Source: Anaerolineae bacterium
GTDB taxonomy: Bacteria > Chloroflexota > Anaerolineae > 4572-78 > J111
Reading direction: 5' to 3'
Length of the DNA: 64,000 nucleotides
Assembly (NCBI GenBank): GCA_023382535.1
Contig: JAHDWA010000004.1
Coordinates: forward strand, 203,542-267,541
Shown here: positions 1 to 7,315 of the stretch, one piece after another
How positions within the stretch are numbered: position 1 is the stretch's first letter
Layout of the letters: each line of letters begins with the position of its first letter
Translations under genes and position numbers: made by a program
Notes under the pieces: generated by a model
Database searches by the model: none
What the model was told of the DNA's origin: nothing
What the model saw: the letters and a program-made list of their open reading frames with translations, nothing else

Positions 1-99
1 GACCCCCATGTAACTAAACCCGACTACGACAACGGTCAGCAGCAAGAGCCGGGCATCGCGGCCTAACAGGCCAATGGTAGCGCGATAATGGGTCAGCAT
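1..99 (-). CDS. Probable MFS transporter, N-terminal fragment
   Basis: Only the first 33 codons lie inside the window; the gene runs off the left edge. The peptide begins MLTHYRATIGLLGRDARLLL and continues into a hydrophobic stretch (LTVVVVGFSYMGV), which resembles the cytoplasmic N-terminus and first transmembrane helix of a major facilitator protein. The ATG lies 7 bp after the stop codon of the 121-residue gene upstream, so it looks like the last visible gene of a three-gene operon controlled by the repeat operator at 853-894. The family call rests on a very short fragment; another polytopic membrane protein is possible. Confidence 0.5.
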   Translation of the reverse strand, partial: MLTHYRATIGLLGRDARLLLLTVVVVGFSYMGV

Positions 100-106
100 A
101 GTCAAG

Positions 107-472
107 TTAATTGAATAGTTCCTGGTCCAGACGGCGCAGGAAATCTGCCGCAACCGGCACGAGTTGAGCCATGTGTCGCTCTTTCACTTCCGGGTTGGAC
201 CAGGTAAACTGTTCAGCCCAAATCCGAGCCAGGGTGATAGGGGTGGGTATCGCCTTATTTGCCAAATTTTCCACCAAAAGGGGAAAGGCGCGCTGACGCA
301 CAAAAGGCTCGTCGAAGAAGTAATCAACCCAGTCCGGGTATTGCCGGGCAAAAGACGGATAGACGCGGGCAATGGCCTGGTGTAAGGCCCGGCGTTGTCG
401 CGTTCGCTCCAGCCAGTCCGGCCAGCTAAGTGGGTGTTGTATAAAGTGATAAATTAAAGATGCTGTGCTCAT
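107..472 (-). CDS. Conserved-looking hypothetical protein, 121 aa
   Basis: I do not recognise this protein. It is soluble-looking, without signal peptide or membrane segment, and rich in aromatic and basic residues (for example LIYHFIQHPLSWPDWLERT and YPDWVDYFFDEPFVRQ). The ATG giving MSTASLIYHF is chosen because GGAG sits 8 bases upstream; a longer reading (136 aa) would start inside the palindrome at 503-529 and has no ribosome binding site. It lies between the small exported protein gene and the transporter, all on the same strand, suggesting one transcript. Function unknown; the context suggests a partner of the export or membrane step. Confidence 0.7.
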   Translation of the reverse strand: MSTASLIYHFIQHPLSWPDWLERTRQRRALHQAIARVYPSFARQYPDWVDYFFDEPFVRQRAFPLLVENLANKAIPTPITLARIWAEQFTWSNPEVKERHMAQLVPVAADFLRRLDQELFN

Positions 473-502
473 TGAAAAACTCCGTATTTTTTTGGATGCC
501 GC

Positions 503-529
503 CCCGAAAGGTTTCAAAGACCTTTCGGG
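503..529. repeat. Short palindromic repeat (hairpin)
   Basis: Perfect 9-bp inverted arms CCCGAAAGG and CCTTTCGGG are separated by 9 bases containing TTTCAAAGA. It lies between the 78-residue and 121-residue genes. A related element with the same core, TTTCAAAGACCT, occurs at 21087-21119, so this may be a dispersed REP-like element rather than a gene-specific terminator. Confidence 0.55.
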
Positions 530-541
530 TCTGATAGTTCC

Positions 542-778
542 TTAGCGGTAGAGCGGATAATCCGTCCGGCCGATGATTTCTGCCGGAGCGCCTGACCGGC
601 TAACTGGATCGGGTTGAATATGAGAGCTGCTGTTCGCCCCGCTCAAGAGACGGAGCCATTGTTCCCGGTTCCAGCCGGTCTCCGCTTTACGGTTGGAATT
701 GCGCCCTGCGGTAAACAGCGTGCCGGCGGCCAACGCTGAGAGGGCGGTCCCGATGAATAAATTGCGTTTAATCGTCAT
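542..778 (-). CDS. Small exported protein, 78 aa, first gene of the operator-A operon
   Basis: The start has a strong ribosome binding site (AAGGAG, 6 bases upstream). The N-terminus MTIKRNLFIGTALSALAAG is a short basic then hydrophobic signal-like segment, so the product is probably secreted or membrane anchored. The remainder is hydrophilic and ends RTDYPLYR; no known domain is visible. It is the first gene downstream of the four-heptamer operator at 853-894 and its TATAGT -10 element, so it is a likely direct target of one of the two BTAD regulators. It could be a small peptide precursor exported with the MFS-like protein, but nothing in its sequence proves that. Confidence 0.65.
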   Translation of the reverse strand: MTIKRNLFIGTALSALAAGTLFTAGRNSNRKAETGWNREQWLRLLSGANSSSHIQPDPVSRSGAPAEIIGRTDYPLYR

Positions 779-838
779 TTTTTATCTCCTTTTCATTGTT
801 AGATCAGATTGGTTTGAATATGGGTTAATGTTGTTCTC

Positions 839-844
839 ACTATA
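839..844 (-). promoter_or_regulatory. -10 element for the leftmost operon
   Basis: Reads TATAGT on the minus strand, exactly 8 bp from the nearest operator heptamer, about 60 bp upstream of the 78-residue gene. The -35 position (plus-strand 862-867) reads ACGTTC on the minus strand and does not resemble TTGACA, which fits a promoter that needs an activator. Confidence 0.65.
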
Positions 845-852
845 CCAGGCTG

Positions 853-894
853 GCGCACCGTGAACGTAGCTCAAAACGCACCAGATAGCGTACC
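853..894 (-). promoter_or_regulatory. Operator A: four heptamer direct repeats
   Basis: Plus-strand heptamers GCGCACC (853), ACGTAGC (864), ACGCACC (876) and GCGTACC (888) start 11, 12 and 12 bp apart. The same 11-12-12 spacing is found at 2803-2844 and 7209-7250. Read towards the minus-strand promoter the last repeat is 8 bp from TATAGT. SARP/BTAD activators are known to bind heptameric direct repeats placed 8 bp upstream of -10; assignment to the two regulators in this window is inference. Confidence 0.75.
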
Positions 895-1057
895 ATTGAG
901 ACTCGTTGAGATTGAAAGTGTGTCTTGACGGTTAAATTCCTGTAGCCCGGACGGCCAACACCTCCAGGTATTCCGATTCCACCCGTGTTACTCCATTTGT
1001 TGTCATCATAATCATGAGGTCCTTATCTTTCATGGGGTTTGGCTGAGTTTTTAGTTT

Positions 1058-1579
1058 TTATTTCGGCGTCGGTTGGTAGCCGTGCATGACCTGCCCCGCT
1101 TCCTTGATGGTGACAAAGGAGGCTCCATCTATCTCGTTGACCAAATGAAGCAGGTGAGCCGCCTGTTTGCGCGAAACCACCACCCCGACCCACTGCACCG
1201 GACCGGAGCGTCCCTGGGCCGGCAACTGCGTCGCCCCAAAGCCAGCCTGGCGCACTTTCTGGGCAATCTCCGGCCCCCTGCTGGATGAAACAATATCTAC
1301 ATTGACGTAGCCCAGGGCCAGGCGGCTCTCCAACCACATGCCCAGCATCGTGCCGGCGACATAACCGCCGCTGTACCCCATCACATTCCAGACGGTATCC
1401 AGATGACCGATGATCTGGCTGACGCCGATTACCCACAGGCTCACTTCGATAAAACCCAGCAGCGCCGCCCAGATTCTCTTGCCCCGCGTAATCATAATTG
1501 TCCGGAGCGTACCGATGGACACCTGGATCAGGCACAGGGTGAAAAGAATGAAAGCATTGCTTAAGATGGTCCAGAACAT
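1058..1579 (-). CDS. UPF0316 / DUF2179-type membrane protein
   Basis: The 173-residue product has three hydrophobic segments in its first ~100 residues (FILFTLCLIQVSIGTLRTI, ALLGFIEVSLWVIGVSQII, and a Gly-rich third around MGYSGGYVAGTMLGMWL) followed by a soluble ferredoxin-like domain of the DUF2179 kind ending VTIKEAGQVMHGYQP. This order and length match the UPF0316 (YebE-like) family, whose role is not established. I chose the ATG giving MFWTILSNAF because AAAGGA lies 11 bases upstream; the longer frame has no such site. It is downstream of the DUF4242 gene but separated from it by a hairpin terminator, so it may be transcribed alone. Confidence 0.85.
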   Translation of the reverse strand: MFWTILSNAFILFTLCLIQVSIGTLRTIMITRGKRIWAALLGFIEVSLWVIGVSQIIGHLDTVWNVMGYSGGYVAGTMLGMWLESRLALGYVNVDIVSSSRGPEIAQKVRQAGFGATQLPAQGRSGPVQWVGVVVSRKQAAHLLHLVNEIDGASFVTIKEAGQVMHGYQPTPK

Positions 1580-1715
1580 TGATAGTTTCCTTTGTAAACT
1601 GGAGTAACAAACCTCTGTTTGTACCGGCACGGGCGCAGCACCAAACAGGATCAGAAACGGCGGCTCCAAGACGTGGGGTGCTCCAACGTGAGGGTTGTTG
1701 ATCTGGTGGGCAAAG

Positions 1716-1747
1716 AGGCCCCTGCTAGCCGGTACTGGCAGGGGCCT
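1716..1747 (-). terminator. Probable terminator after the DUF4242 gene
   Basis: Perfect 10-bp inverted arms (AGGCCCCTGC / GCAGGGGCCT) with a 12-base loop lie just past the stop codon of the DUF4242 gene. On the minus strand the hairpin is followed by only a short T-containing run (CTCTTTG), so termination may be partial. Confidence 0.55.
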
Positions 1748-1756
1748 GCTGCCATC

Positions 1757-2008
1757 TTACTTGCCCTCTTTGATCTCGATGATTTCGTCGGCGACGAGAC
1801 CGTGCGCTTCGCGGTGGACGGCTTCGGCGGCTTCCTTGCTGGGGGCTTCACACAAGCAAAAGACAGTCCCAGCGGCTTCGTTGAACCAGTATTTCAGGTA
1901 TTTCACCCCGTGTTTTTGCTGAACCTCCAAGTCCATCGCGTGGGCTCCGGTGACAGCTTCAGTAGTCAGGCCATCAAGTCCTTTATGAATATCCATATAA
2001 AGCGGCAT
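1757..2008 (-). CDS. DUF4242 family protein, 83 aa (SCO4226-like nickel-binding fold)
   Basis: The protein follows the DUF4242 pattern closely: MPLYMDIHKGLDGLTTEAV, then KYLKYWFNEAAGTVFCLCEA and AVHREAHGLVADEIIEI. Members are small ferredoxin-like dimers; the Streptomyces relative SCO4226 was described as nickel binding, and the His and Cys residues here fit a metal-binding role, but function is otherwise unknown. The ATG is preceded by AAGGAG. It follows the 171-residue secreted protein by 57 bp on the same strand and so probably belongs to the operon driven from operator C. Confidence 0.85.
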   Translation of the reverse strand: MPLYMDIHKGLDGLTTEAVTGAHAMDLEVQQKHGVKYLKYWFNEAAGTVFCLCEAPSKEAAEAVHREAHGLVADEIIEIKEGK

Positions 2009-2065
2009 TATTTATGATCTCCTTTTACTTAAAATGTTTTTCTTACTTTCGCCAGTAGCTGGTTA

Positions 2066-2581
2066 TCAGGGCGTTCCCGCTTGTGGACAGGAAACCGTAG
2101 GATTCCAATCCTCGAACATCCCGGCCGGGTTGTGCTTCCAGAGCCAGATATGAAGTACATACACCCCCAGGTCTTTGTTCAGGTGGAGATGGCGGCCAAG
2201 CACGGATGGCGGCATGGTATTACCGGCTGCATCCCACTTATCCGCCGGCACGATGTATTCAACCGCGCCAAGCTTGAGTTGTCCCTTCGGCCCGGGGGCG
2301 TATACCATGGCCTCTGGCTGCAATGCGTCCAGCTTCAGGTCGAGTATCTCTGTGTTAATATAGTGAAAGCCCATCGCTCCGACGCCAGGTTTCTCGAAGC
2401 ACTGGTCCAGGCCCTCGCGCAGGTCGTATCCCGCTTGCCGAGCCACCTCGACGCGCTGGAATTTGGCCGTCGCCTTCCGTACTTTTGCCAGTTCGGCCTG
2501 GCCGTTGGCACTGGCCGCTGTTACAATGAGGCCAATCAGGATCACAACCAGCCCCAGCCCTACAAATATTTTGCGTTTCAT
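2066..2581 (-). CDS. Secreted conserved hypothetical protein, 171 aa
   Basis: An N-terminal signal segment (MKRKIFVGLGLVVILIGLIV, probable cleavage after ASA or ANG) precedes a soluble domain. That domain has conserved-looking landmarks: MGFHYINTEILD, PEAMVYAPGPKGQLKL, VEYIVPADKW, and a C-terminal HIWLWKHNPAGMFEDWNP followed by VSC. I know this pattern from uncharacterised secreted proteins of actinobacteria and Chloroflexota, with no assigned function. Two Cys remain (QCFEK and VSC) and could pair. It is divergent from the first BTAD regulator, with operator C between them, so it is a likely direct target. The start has GGAGA about 8 bases upstream. Confidence 0.8.
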   Translation of the reverse strand: MKRKIFVGLGLVVILIGLIVTAASANGQAELAKVRKATAKFQRVEVARQAGYDLREGLDQCFEKPGVGAMGFHYINTEILDLKLDALQPEAMVYAPGPKGQLKLGAVEYIVPADKWDAAGNTMPPSVLGRHLHLNKDLGVYVLHIWLWKHNPAGMFEDWNPTVSCPQAGTP

Positions 2582-2788
2582 AGAAATCTCCTTATATTGA
2601 TTGTGTGATCTTGTACCCAGTTATAGGGTTTTCCCATTTCCTTGAGGACGTTGCTGCCGATCCTTGAAATGGCCGGCACTTCCTCTGTACTCGGGTTGGC
2701 CGCTCCCGGCCCTTCTCGTTCGATTACATCCTTAGCTATGTTGGTGCTCCTTTCGTTGAAAAAATGTTTAATTGATTGATCTGACCTC
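2582..2788. other. 5' leader of the 171-residue gene
   Basis: Long leader between the inferred minus-strand -10 (2789-2794) and the start codon at 2581. I see no open frame with a ribosome binding site and no convincing riboswitch or terminator fold. Confidence 0.4.
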
Positions 2789-2802
2789 AGTTTATCCCAG
2801 CC

Positions 2803-2844
2803 TCGTCTATCGGTCGTGTAAGAAGGCGTTTAAACAAACGTCTA
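2803..2844. promoter_or_regulatory. Operator C: four heptamer direct repeats between divergent genes
   Basis: Plus-strand heptamers TCGTCTA (2803), TCGTGTA (2814), GCGTTTA (2826) and ACGTCTA (2838) again start 11, 12 and 12 bp apart. The CG core and spacing match operators A and B, but the outer bases differ (TA instead of CC), implying a different binding specificity. Eight bp beyond the first repeat, on the minus strand, lies TAAACT (2789-2794), a weaker -10 for the secreted-protein operon. On the plus side the last repeat abuts the regulator promoter, so autoregulation is plausible. Confidence 0.72.
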
Positions 2845-2875
2845 TTGAGGTAAGTTCACTGATTTGTGTTATAAT
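2845..2875 (+). promoter_or_regulatory. Promoter of the first BTAD regulator
   Basis: TTGAGG (2845-2850) and a perfect TATAAT (2870-2875) with a long 19-bp spacer, immediately after the last heptamer of operator C and about 20 bp before the start codon. Confidence 0.6.
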
Positions 2876-2895
2876 CGGCTGCTGAGGTAGCCTCG

Positions 2896-5800
2896 ATGGC
2901 AAATTTGAAGCTGTTTTTCCTTGGCCCACCCCGGATTGAGCTTGATGACGTCTCGCTTGAAATTGAGTCACACAAAGGGGTGGCCCTGCTGGCCTATTTA
3001 AGCGTCACCGCTCAGAGCCACAACCGGGATACGTTGGGTACCCTGTTTTGGCCCGATGCTGACCAGAGCCGGGCGCTGTCTTATCTGCGTCACACCCTGT
3101 GGTCGCTCAAGAAGGCGCTGGGAGATAGTTGGCTGGAGATCAGCCGGGAGCAGGTGGGGCCTCAGCCTGAAGCGGACATCTGGCTGGATGTAACCGCGTT
3201 TCAACAGCACCTCAGAACCCCGTTAAATGACAATTCCGCCGATAAAGTGAGTGCGGAAACCCTGCCGCTGCTGGCCGAAGCGGTCGAGCTTTATCGCGGC
3301 GATTTTTTGGCCGGTTTTACTCTGCCGGATGCGCCAGAGTTTGATGAGTGGCAGTTCTTTCAGATGGAGGAGTTGCGCCAGAAACTGGCCGGAGCCTTGG
3401 AACGATTGGTGTGGGGCTACAGCCGCCAGGGCAACTACGAGACCGCGATTCCGTATTGCCGGCGCTGGGTAGCGCTCGACCCGCTGCACGAACCGGCCCA
3501 ACGTCACCTGATGCAGCTCTATGGCGAAGCCGGCCAAAAGGCCGCAGCCCTGCGCCAGTACGAGGAGTATACGGCGCTGCTGGAAAAGGAACTGGGCTTG
3601 CCGCCTGACGAGGAAACAACGACGCTCTACGAGGCGATTAGGGCAAAGCGCATCGTTGAGCCGTTCCTGAAAGCCCAGCAGAAAGAGGCCAATTCTCCCC
3701 TTGCTTCCTCGCCTGATCTGGATCGTCAAGCTGCCTTGAAACGGGTGGCCCAACATCGGGAAAGGGACGACTATCCTGCGGCCATTGATTTATTGAAACT
3801 GCTGCTGGCTTCCTACCCGGCTGATGAGTCCATCCACCGGGAGTTGATGCAGCTTTATGCCCTGGCCGGCCGCCGCCACGAAGCCCTGCGCCAATATCAG
3901 GATTGTCTTGAGGCGTTGGCGGTTCACGGCACGCCGCCTCATCCCAAAACCGAAGCCCTGTACCGGCAGATTATGAGTGGCCAGGTGTCGCCGCCGCCCG
4001 CAGCCAAGCCTAAACCGGTTTGGCTGCCCCCGGCGCCCATTGCCGTTGAAATGGAACGAAGTACCCCTCTGGCCGGACGGAAGACGGAACTGGCGACCCT
4101 CCAAAGCAGGATGCAGGCGGCCCGGCAGGGCCAGGGCTGTACCATCTTGTTGGCTGGGGAAACGGGCGTGGGCAAAACCAGGCTGGCCTATGAAGCTTTG
4201 CGCTTTGCCGCGCTGGTTGGTATGCCAACTCTTATCGGCGCAGCCTATGAAGAGGAAGGGCCTCTACCCTATCAACCCTTCATCGAAGCCTTTGAGCGTT
4301 ACCTGGCAGAGCAGCACCGTCCACCCCAACAGCACCCCATTACCCACTACCAACCGCTGGGATCAAGCGATCCTCAACAGGAACATTCCGCCCTGTTCAA
4401 GGCTACCGCCACTTTTCTGACCACCCTGACCGCCCAGGCCCCGGTAGTTCTGTTATTGGATGATTTGCATGCTGCCGACGAAGCCAGCCTGAGTCTATTC
4501 CATTTTCTGGCCCGGCAGACCCGCTCGACCCCCCTCATCTTGCTGGCCACCTATCGAACCGACATAGCTACCCGGCCTGCCTCACCCTTCGACCGCCTGC
4601 TCAACGCCCTCTACCGCGAGCAGTTAAGCGAGGTGCATCATCTCACCCCATTACCGGAGCAAGACGGTGCTCAAATCATCAACCATATCCTGGAAGGCCC
4701 AGCCAACCCGACGCTCACCAAGGCTATCACCGAACTGGCCGAGGGTAACCCCTTTTGCACGCAAGAGATCACCCGGGCCATGCTTAAGGCCGATCATCTG
4801 ATGCAAGAGGCGGGCCAATGGCGGATGAGACCGGGTATTACCCCCTCCGTCTCTGCTGAGCTTCAGGAATTGCTGCGGGAGCGCATGCACCGTTTTGGCT
4901 CGAATATTGAATCGGCGCTCGTGGCAGCAGCTATCATTGGGCGAGAGTTTCTCTTTCCGCTATTACGGCTAGTTGCCGATTTGCCTGATCGTGAGTTATT
5001 GGACGCAATTGATGCCGCCCTCAGAGGTCATCTTCTGGAAGAAACGGAAGCAGGTTACCGTTTTCGCCACTCCCTGATCCGCCATACCCTGTACGACGGA
5101 CTGAGCCAGGCCCGGCGAGCCTGGTTACATACTCGGGTGGCGCAGGCCATTGAAAGCACGTATGGTTCCCAACCAGACCGTCTCCGGCCGTATGTCGAAT
5201 CGCTGGCGTTTCACTACAAACTAAGCGATCGGCCGGACCAAGCACTGCCTTACCTGATTCAGGCCGGGCATAAAGCCATGGATGTTTATGCCCTTGAAAT
5301 GGCCGTTAACTACTTTGAGCAGGCCCTGAAGCTTACGGATGAAGTGGCGTTGGCTAAGCCCGAGCAACGCTGGCACATTCTGACCCAATTGGCCCGCTGT
5401 TATTATATTCTGGCCGATTCGAGCCAAGCGGTGGCCTATGTTAAACAAGCGCTCGCTTTGGAGGTAAGCGAAAACTGGCAGCCCGTCCCCAAAGAAAGAA
5501 TACAACTTTATCTGCAAGCCGCCTTTGTCCTGATTACTACCGGAGATTTGAACGCTGCTCAACCATACCTGGAAGCGGCTCAAACCGAAGTGGGAGCAGC
5601 GGTCGAGGAGTCGGTTGAATATGCAGACTTGTTATATTATGTGGCGTTGTGGCACTGGCATCGGGATGAGTATCAACAGGCTTATGCTGTGGCTCAACGT
5701 TGCTTAAAAGTTGCTAAAAGCCTGGATGCGCCTGACGCGCTGGCTCGAGCCTATGAAGTTCTGGCCTTGGCCGCTCATTCATTGGGTAAATGGCAGGAAG

Positions 5801-6630
5801 GGTTGGACTTTGAAGCACAACGTTCCACCTTGATTGGTACTAACCTTGATTTCTCCGTTGCTTTTGACGCTCATTTGTGTCTGTGGGAGTATCACCTGTA
5901 TGGGGATCGAGCTTACGAAGAGGTCAAATACGCGGTGGATCAAACGCTGCAGCAGGCCCAACGGATGGGCGCTCCCCGGGCCATTGCCGTGTGCCAATCG
6001 GTTAATGGGGCGCTTGATTATCAGGTAGGACGCTGGTTAGAGGCAGAAGCAGCCCTCAGAGCATCAATTCAACTGAATCGCCAACTGGGTGCGGCTTCTG
6101 GTGAAGCGGTGGCCAGCCAGCGGCTGGGAGACCTTCTGACAATCCGGGGTCGGCTGGAGGAGAGTCGCTCGATTTTGGAAGAGGGGGTGCTGGCGGCTGA
6201 ACGAGCGCATCTGCGCTCACACTGCCAAACCCGAATTTATGCGGCGCTGGCACGCAACCGGCTGGCAGCCGGTGATTTGACTGCCGCCGATCAATCCCTG
6301 ACCTTGGGGCTGACTGCCAGTGAAGCTCATGGACACTGCGGCACTTGCGAGTCGCTACTGCTGCCGGTGGCAGTAAGTATCCGCATTGCCCAGGGAAATC
6401 TGATCAGCGCAGAAACCTTTGCCGGCCACTTAGACAAAGCAGCCACCCGCTACGGCAGCCGCACTTGGCTGGCGCTGGCCAGTCAGGCCCGCGGCGAATT
6501 GGCCACTGCCCGAGGCGAGATTGAAGCGGCTGTGGGTTGCTTTAAAGAGGCTCAGGCCGGTTTCCAGGCCGCCGGAAACGAGGTCGAAGTGACTCGCTGT
6601 CAAGCGGCTCTGGCTCGGCTCAGCAGCTAA
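2896..6630 (+). CDS. BTAD-domain transcriptional activator with AAA-type ATPase and TPR repeats (1244 aa)
   Basis: Domains in order: winged-helix DNA-binding segment (residues ~1-100, LFFLGPPRIELDD onward), bacterial transcriptional activation domain (~100-255, with the hallmark YRGDFLAGFTL and WVALDPLHEPAQRHLMQLY), a second shorter BTAD-like helical repeat (~275-365), an ATPase module (~390-690; Walker A GETGVGKT near 420, Walker B VVLLLDDLHAAD near 520), and many TPR-like helices to the C-terminus. There is no C-terminal LuxR helix-turn-helix, so DNA binding must use the N-terminal domain, as in large SARP proteins such as AfsR. GAGG lies 9 bases before the ATG. The adjacent four-heptamer operator suggests control of itself and of the divergent secreted-protein operon. 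The signal sensed is unknown. Confidence 0.9.
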   Translation: MANLKLFFLGPPRIELDDVSLEIESHKGVALLAYLSVTAQSHNRDTLGTLFWPDADQSRALSYLRHTLWSLKKALGDSWLEISREQVGPQPEADIWLDVTAFQQHLRTPLNDNSADKVSAETLPLLAEAVELYRGDFLAGFTLPDAPEFDEWQFFQMEELRQKLAGALERLVWGYSRQGNYETAIPYCRRWVALDPLHEPAQRHLMQLYGEAGQKAAALRQYEEYTALLEKELGLPPDEETTTLYEAIRAKRIVEPFLKAQQKEANSPLASSPDLDRQAALKRVAQHRERDDYPAAIDLLKLLLASYPADESIHRELMQLYALAGRRHEALRQYQDCLEALAVHGTPPHPKTEALYRQIMSGQVSPPPAAKPKPVWLPPAPIAVEMERSTPLAGRKTELATLQSRMQAARQGQGCTILLAGETGVGKTRLAYEALRFAALVGMPTLIGAAYEEEGPLPYQPFIEAFERYLAEQHRPPQQHPITHYQPLGSSDPQQEHSALFKATATFLTTLTAQAPVVLLLDDLHAADEASLSLFHFLARQTRSTPLILLATYRTDIATRPASPFDRLLNALYREQLSEVHHLTPLPEQDGAQIINHILEGPANPTLTKAITELAEGNPFCTQEITRAMLKADHLMQEAGQWRMRPGITPSVSAELQELLRERMHRFGSNIESALVAAAIIGREFLFPLLRLVADLPDRELLDAIDAALRGHLLEETEAGYRFRHSLIRHTLYDGLSQARRAWLHTRVAQAIESTYGSQPDRLRPYVESLAFHYKLSDRPDQALPYLIQAGHKAMDVYALEMAVNYFEQALKLTDEVALAKPEQRWHILTQLARCYYILADSSQAVAYVKQALALEVSENWQPVPKERIQLYLQAAFVLITTGDLNAAQPYLEAAQTEVGAAVEESVEYADLLYYVALWHWHRDEYQQAYAVAQRCLKVAKSLDAPDALARAYEVLALAAHSLGKWQEGLDFEAQRSTLIGTNLDFSVAFDAHLCLWEYHLYGDRAYEEVKYAVDQTLQQAQRMGAPRAIAVCQSVNGALDYQVGRWLEAEAALRASIQLNRQLGAASGEAVASQRLGDLLTIRGRLEESRSILEEGVLAAERAHLRSHCQTRIYAALARNRLAAGDLTAADQSLTLGLTASEAHGHCGTCESLLLPVAVSIRIAQGNLISAETFAGHLDKAATRYGSRTWLALASQARGELATARGEIEAAVGCFKEAQAGFQAAGNEVEVTRCQAALARLSS

Positions 6631-6677
6631 CCTGAGTACCTTAGCCCAACGTTTAACTGGTATTTTCCACACATCTT

Positions 6678-7160
6678 TTATAGATTGAGTAGAATAGGCC
6701 CAGATGTGTCAATCTCAGTCACACTGGCGTCAATAAACTCCTGCCCCCGCGCTCGCGCCACCGATATTCGATGGTGCCCATCGCTGACAAAGTATATTTC
6801 ACCCACCTTGAGCAGTTCCACCGGTGGCAGGGCGATGTCCTGATAGTAGGCTTTGTTAATGCTGAGCCAGCGATCCCGGGTGCGACTCTGGCGGGGGAAA
6901 AAAGCCCGGTCAAAGTCGTGATAACGGTTCACGCTCCCCACAATTTTGTCCAGGGGAACGGCACATAAGCCGCGCTGGTGTTGTCCCTTAAAGGACAGGT
7001 GTCGGCGAACCTGTTCAAAGGGGAGGAGATTGTTGTTTTTGCGGATCAGCCAGCTCAACCAGTCCCGCCAGAGTGCCCGGTGAACTGCGTGGGCAAAATC
7101 CTGCAAGGCTAGTTGATCCAGGTTCGGCGCGGGGCGGGATAAGTTTTTGGCCAGTAGCAT
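6678..7160 (-). CDS. Small ParB/Srx-fold (ParB N-terminal domain-like) protein, 160 aa
   Basis: The C-terminal two thirds carry a ParB N-terminal-like fold: VPLDKIVGSVNRYHDFDRAF, LPPVELLKVGEIYFVSDGHH and RISVARARGQEFIDASVTEI. The GHHR segment corresponds to the GERR/GHHR-type box of this superfamily, which binds CTP or acts as a nuclease or kinase in different members. No ParB central HTH is present, so a chromosome-partition role is unlikely. The start giving MLLAKNLSRP is supported by AAGGAGG 9 bases upstream; the longer reading would start inside operator B. It is divergent from the second BTAD regulator and probably activated by it. Confidence 0.78.
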   Translation of the reverse strand: MLLAKNLSRPAPNLDQLALQDFAHAVHRALWRDWLSWLIRKNNNLLPFEQVRRHLSFKGQHQRGLCAVPLDKIVGSVNRYHDFDRAFFPRQSRTRDRWLSINKAYYQDIALPPVELLKVGEIYFVSDGHHRISVARARGQEFIDASVTEIDTSGPILLNL

Positions 7161-7194
7161 GGGTAAGTCCTCCTTAATGTGATGATTTAATCCC

Positions 7195-7200
7195 ACTATA
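7195..7200 (-). promoter_or_regulatory. -10 element for the ParB-like gene
   Basis: Reads TATAGT on the minus strand, 8 bp from the nearest operator B heptamer, identical in sequence and distance to the element serving the leftmost operon. The -35 position (7218-7223) reads ACGCTG on that strand, not a sigma-70 match. Confidence 0.65.
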
Positions 7201-7208
7201 TCCCCCCA

Positions 7209-7250
7209 ACGCACCGGCAGCGTGGCGGTAAACGCACCACAAAACGCTCC
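7209..7250. promoter_or_regulatory. Operator B: four heptamer direct repeats between divergent genes
   Basis: Plus-strand heptamers ACGCACC (7209), GCGTGGC (7220), ACGCACC (7232) and ACGCTCC (7244), spaced 11, 12 and 12 bp. Two of them equal the central heptamer of operator A. The site sits 8 bp from TATAGT on the minus strand and 35 bp before TATAAT on the plus strand, so it could control both the ParB-like gene and the regulator. Confidence 0.75.
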
Positions 7251-7261
7251 ATGGAAGGGGT

Positions 7262-7291
7262 TTGGTTGATTAGTTCAGTGTTTGGTATAAT
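7262..7291 (+). promoter_or_regulatory. Promoter of the second BTAD regulator
   Basis: TTGGTT (7262-7267), 18-bp spacer, perfect TATAAT (7286-7291), about 24 bp upstream of the start codon. Confidence 0.6.
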
Positions 7292-7315
7292 GGGGGTGGA
7301 GGGTAGGGACAGCTA

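Noticed and set aside
2081..2608. A 175-codon plus-strand open frame opposite the secreted 171-residue protein
   Set aside because: No ribosome binding site; the minus frame has a signal peptide and conserved motifs.
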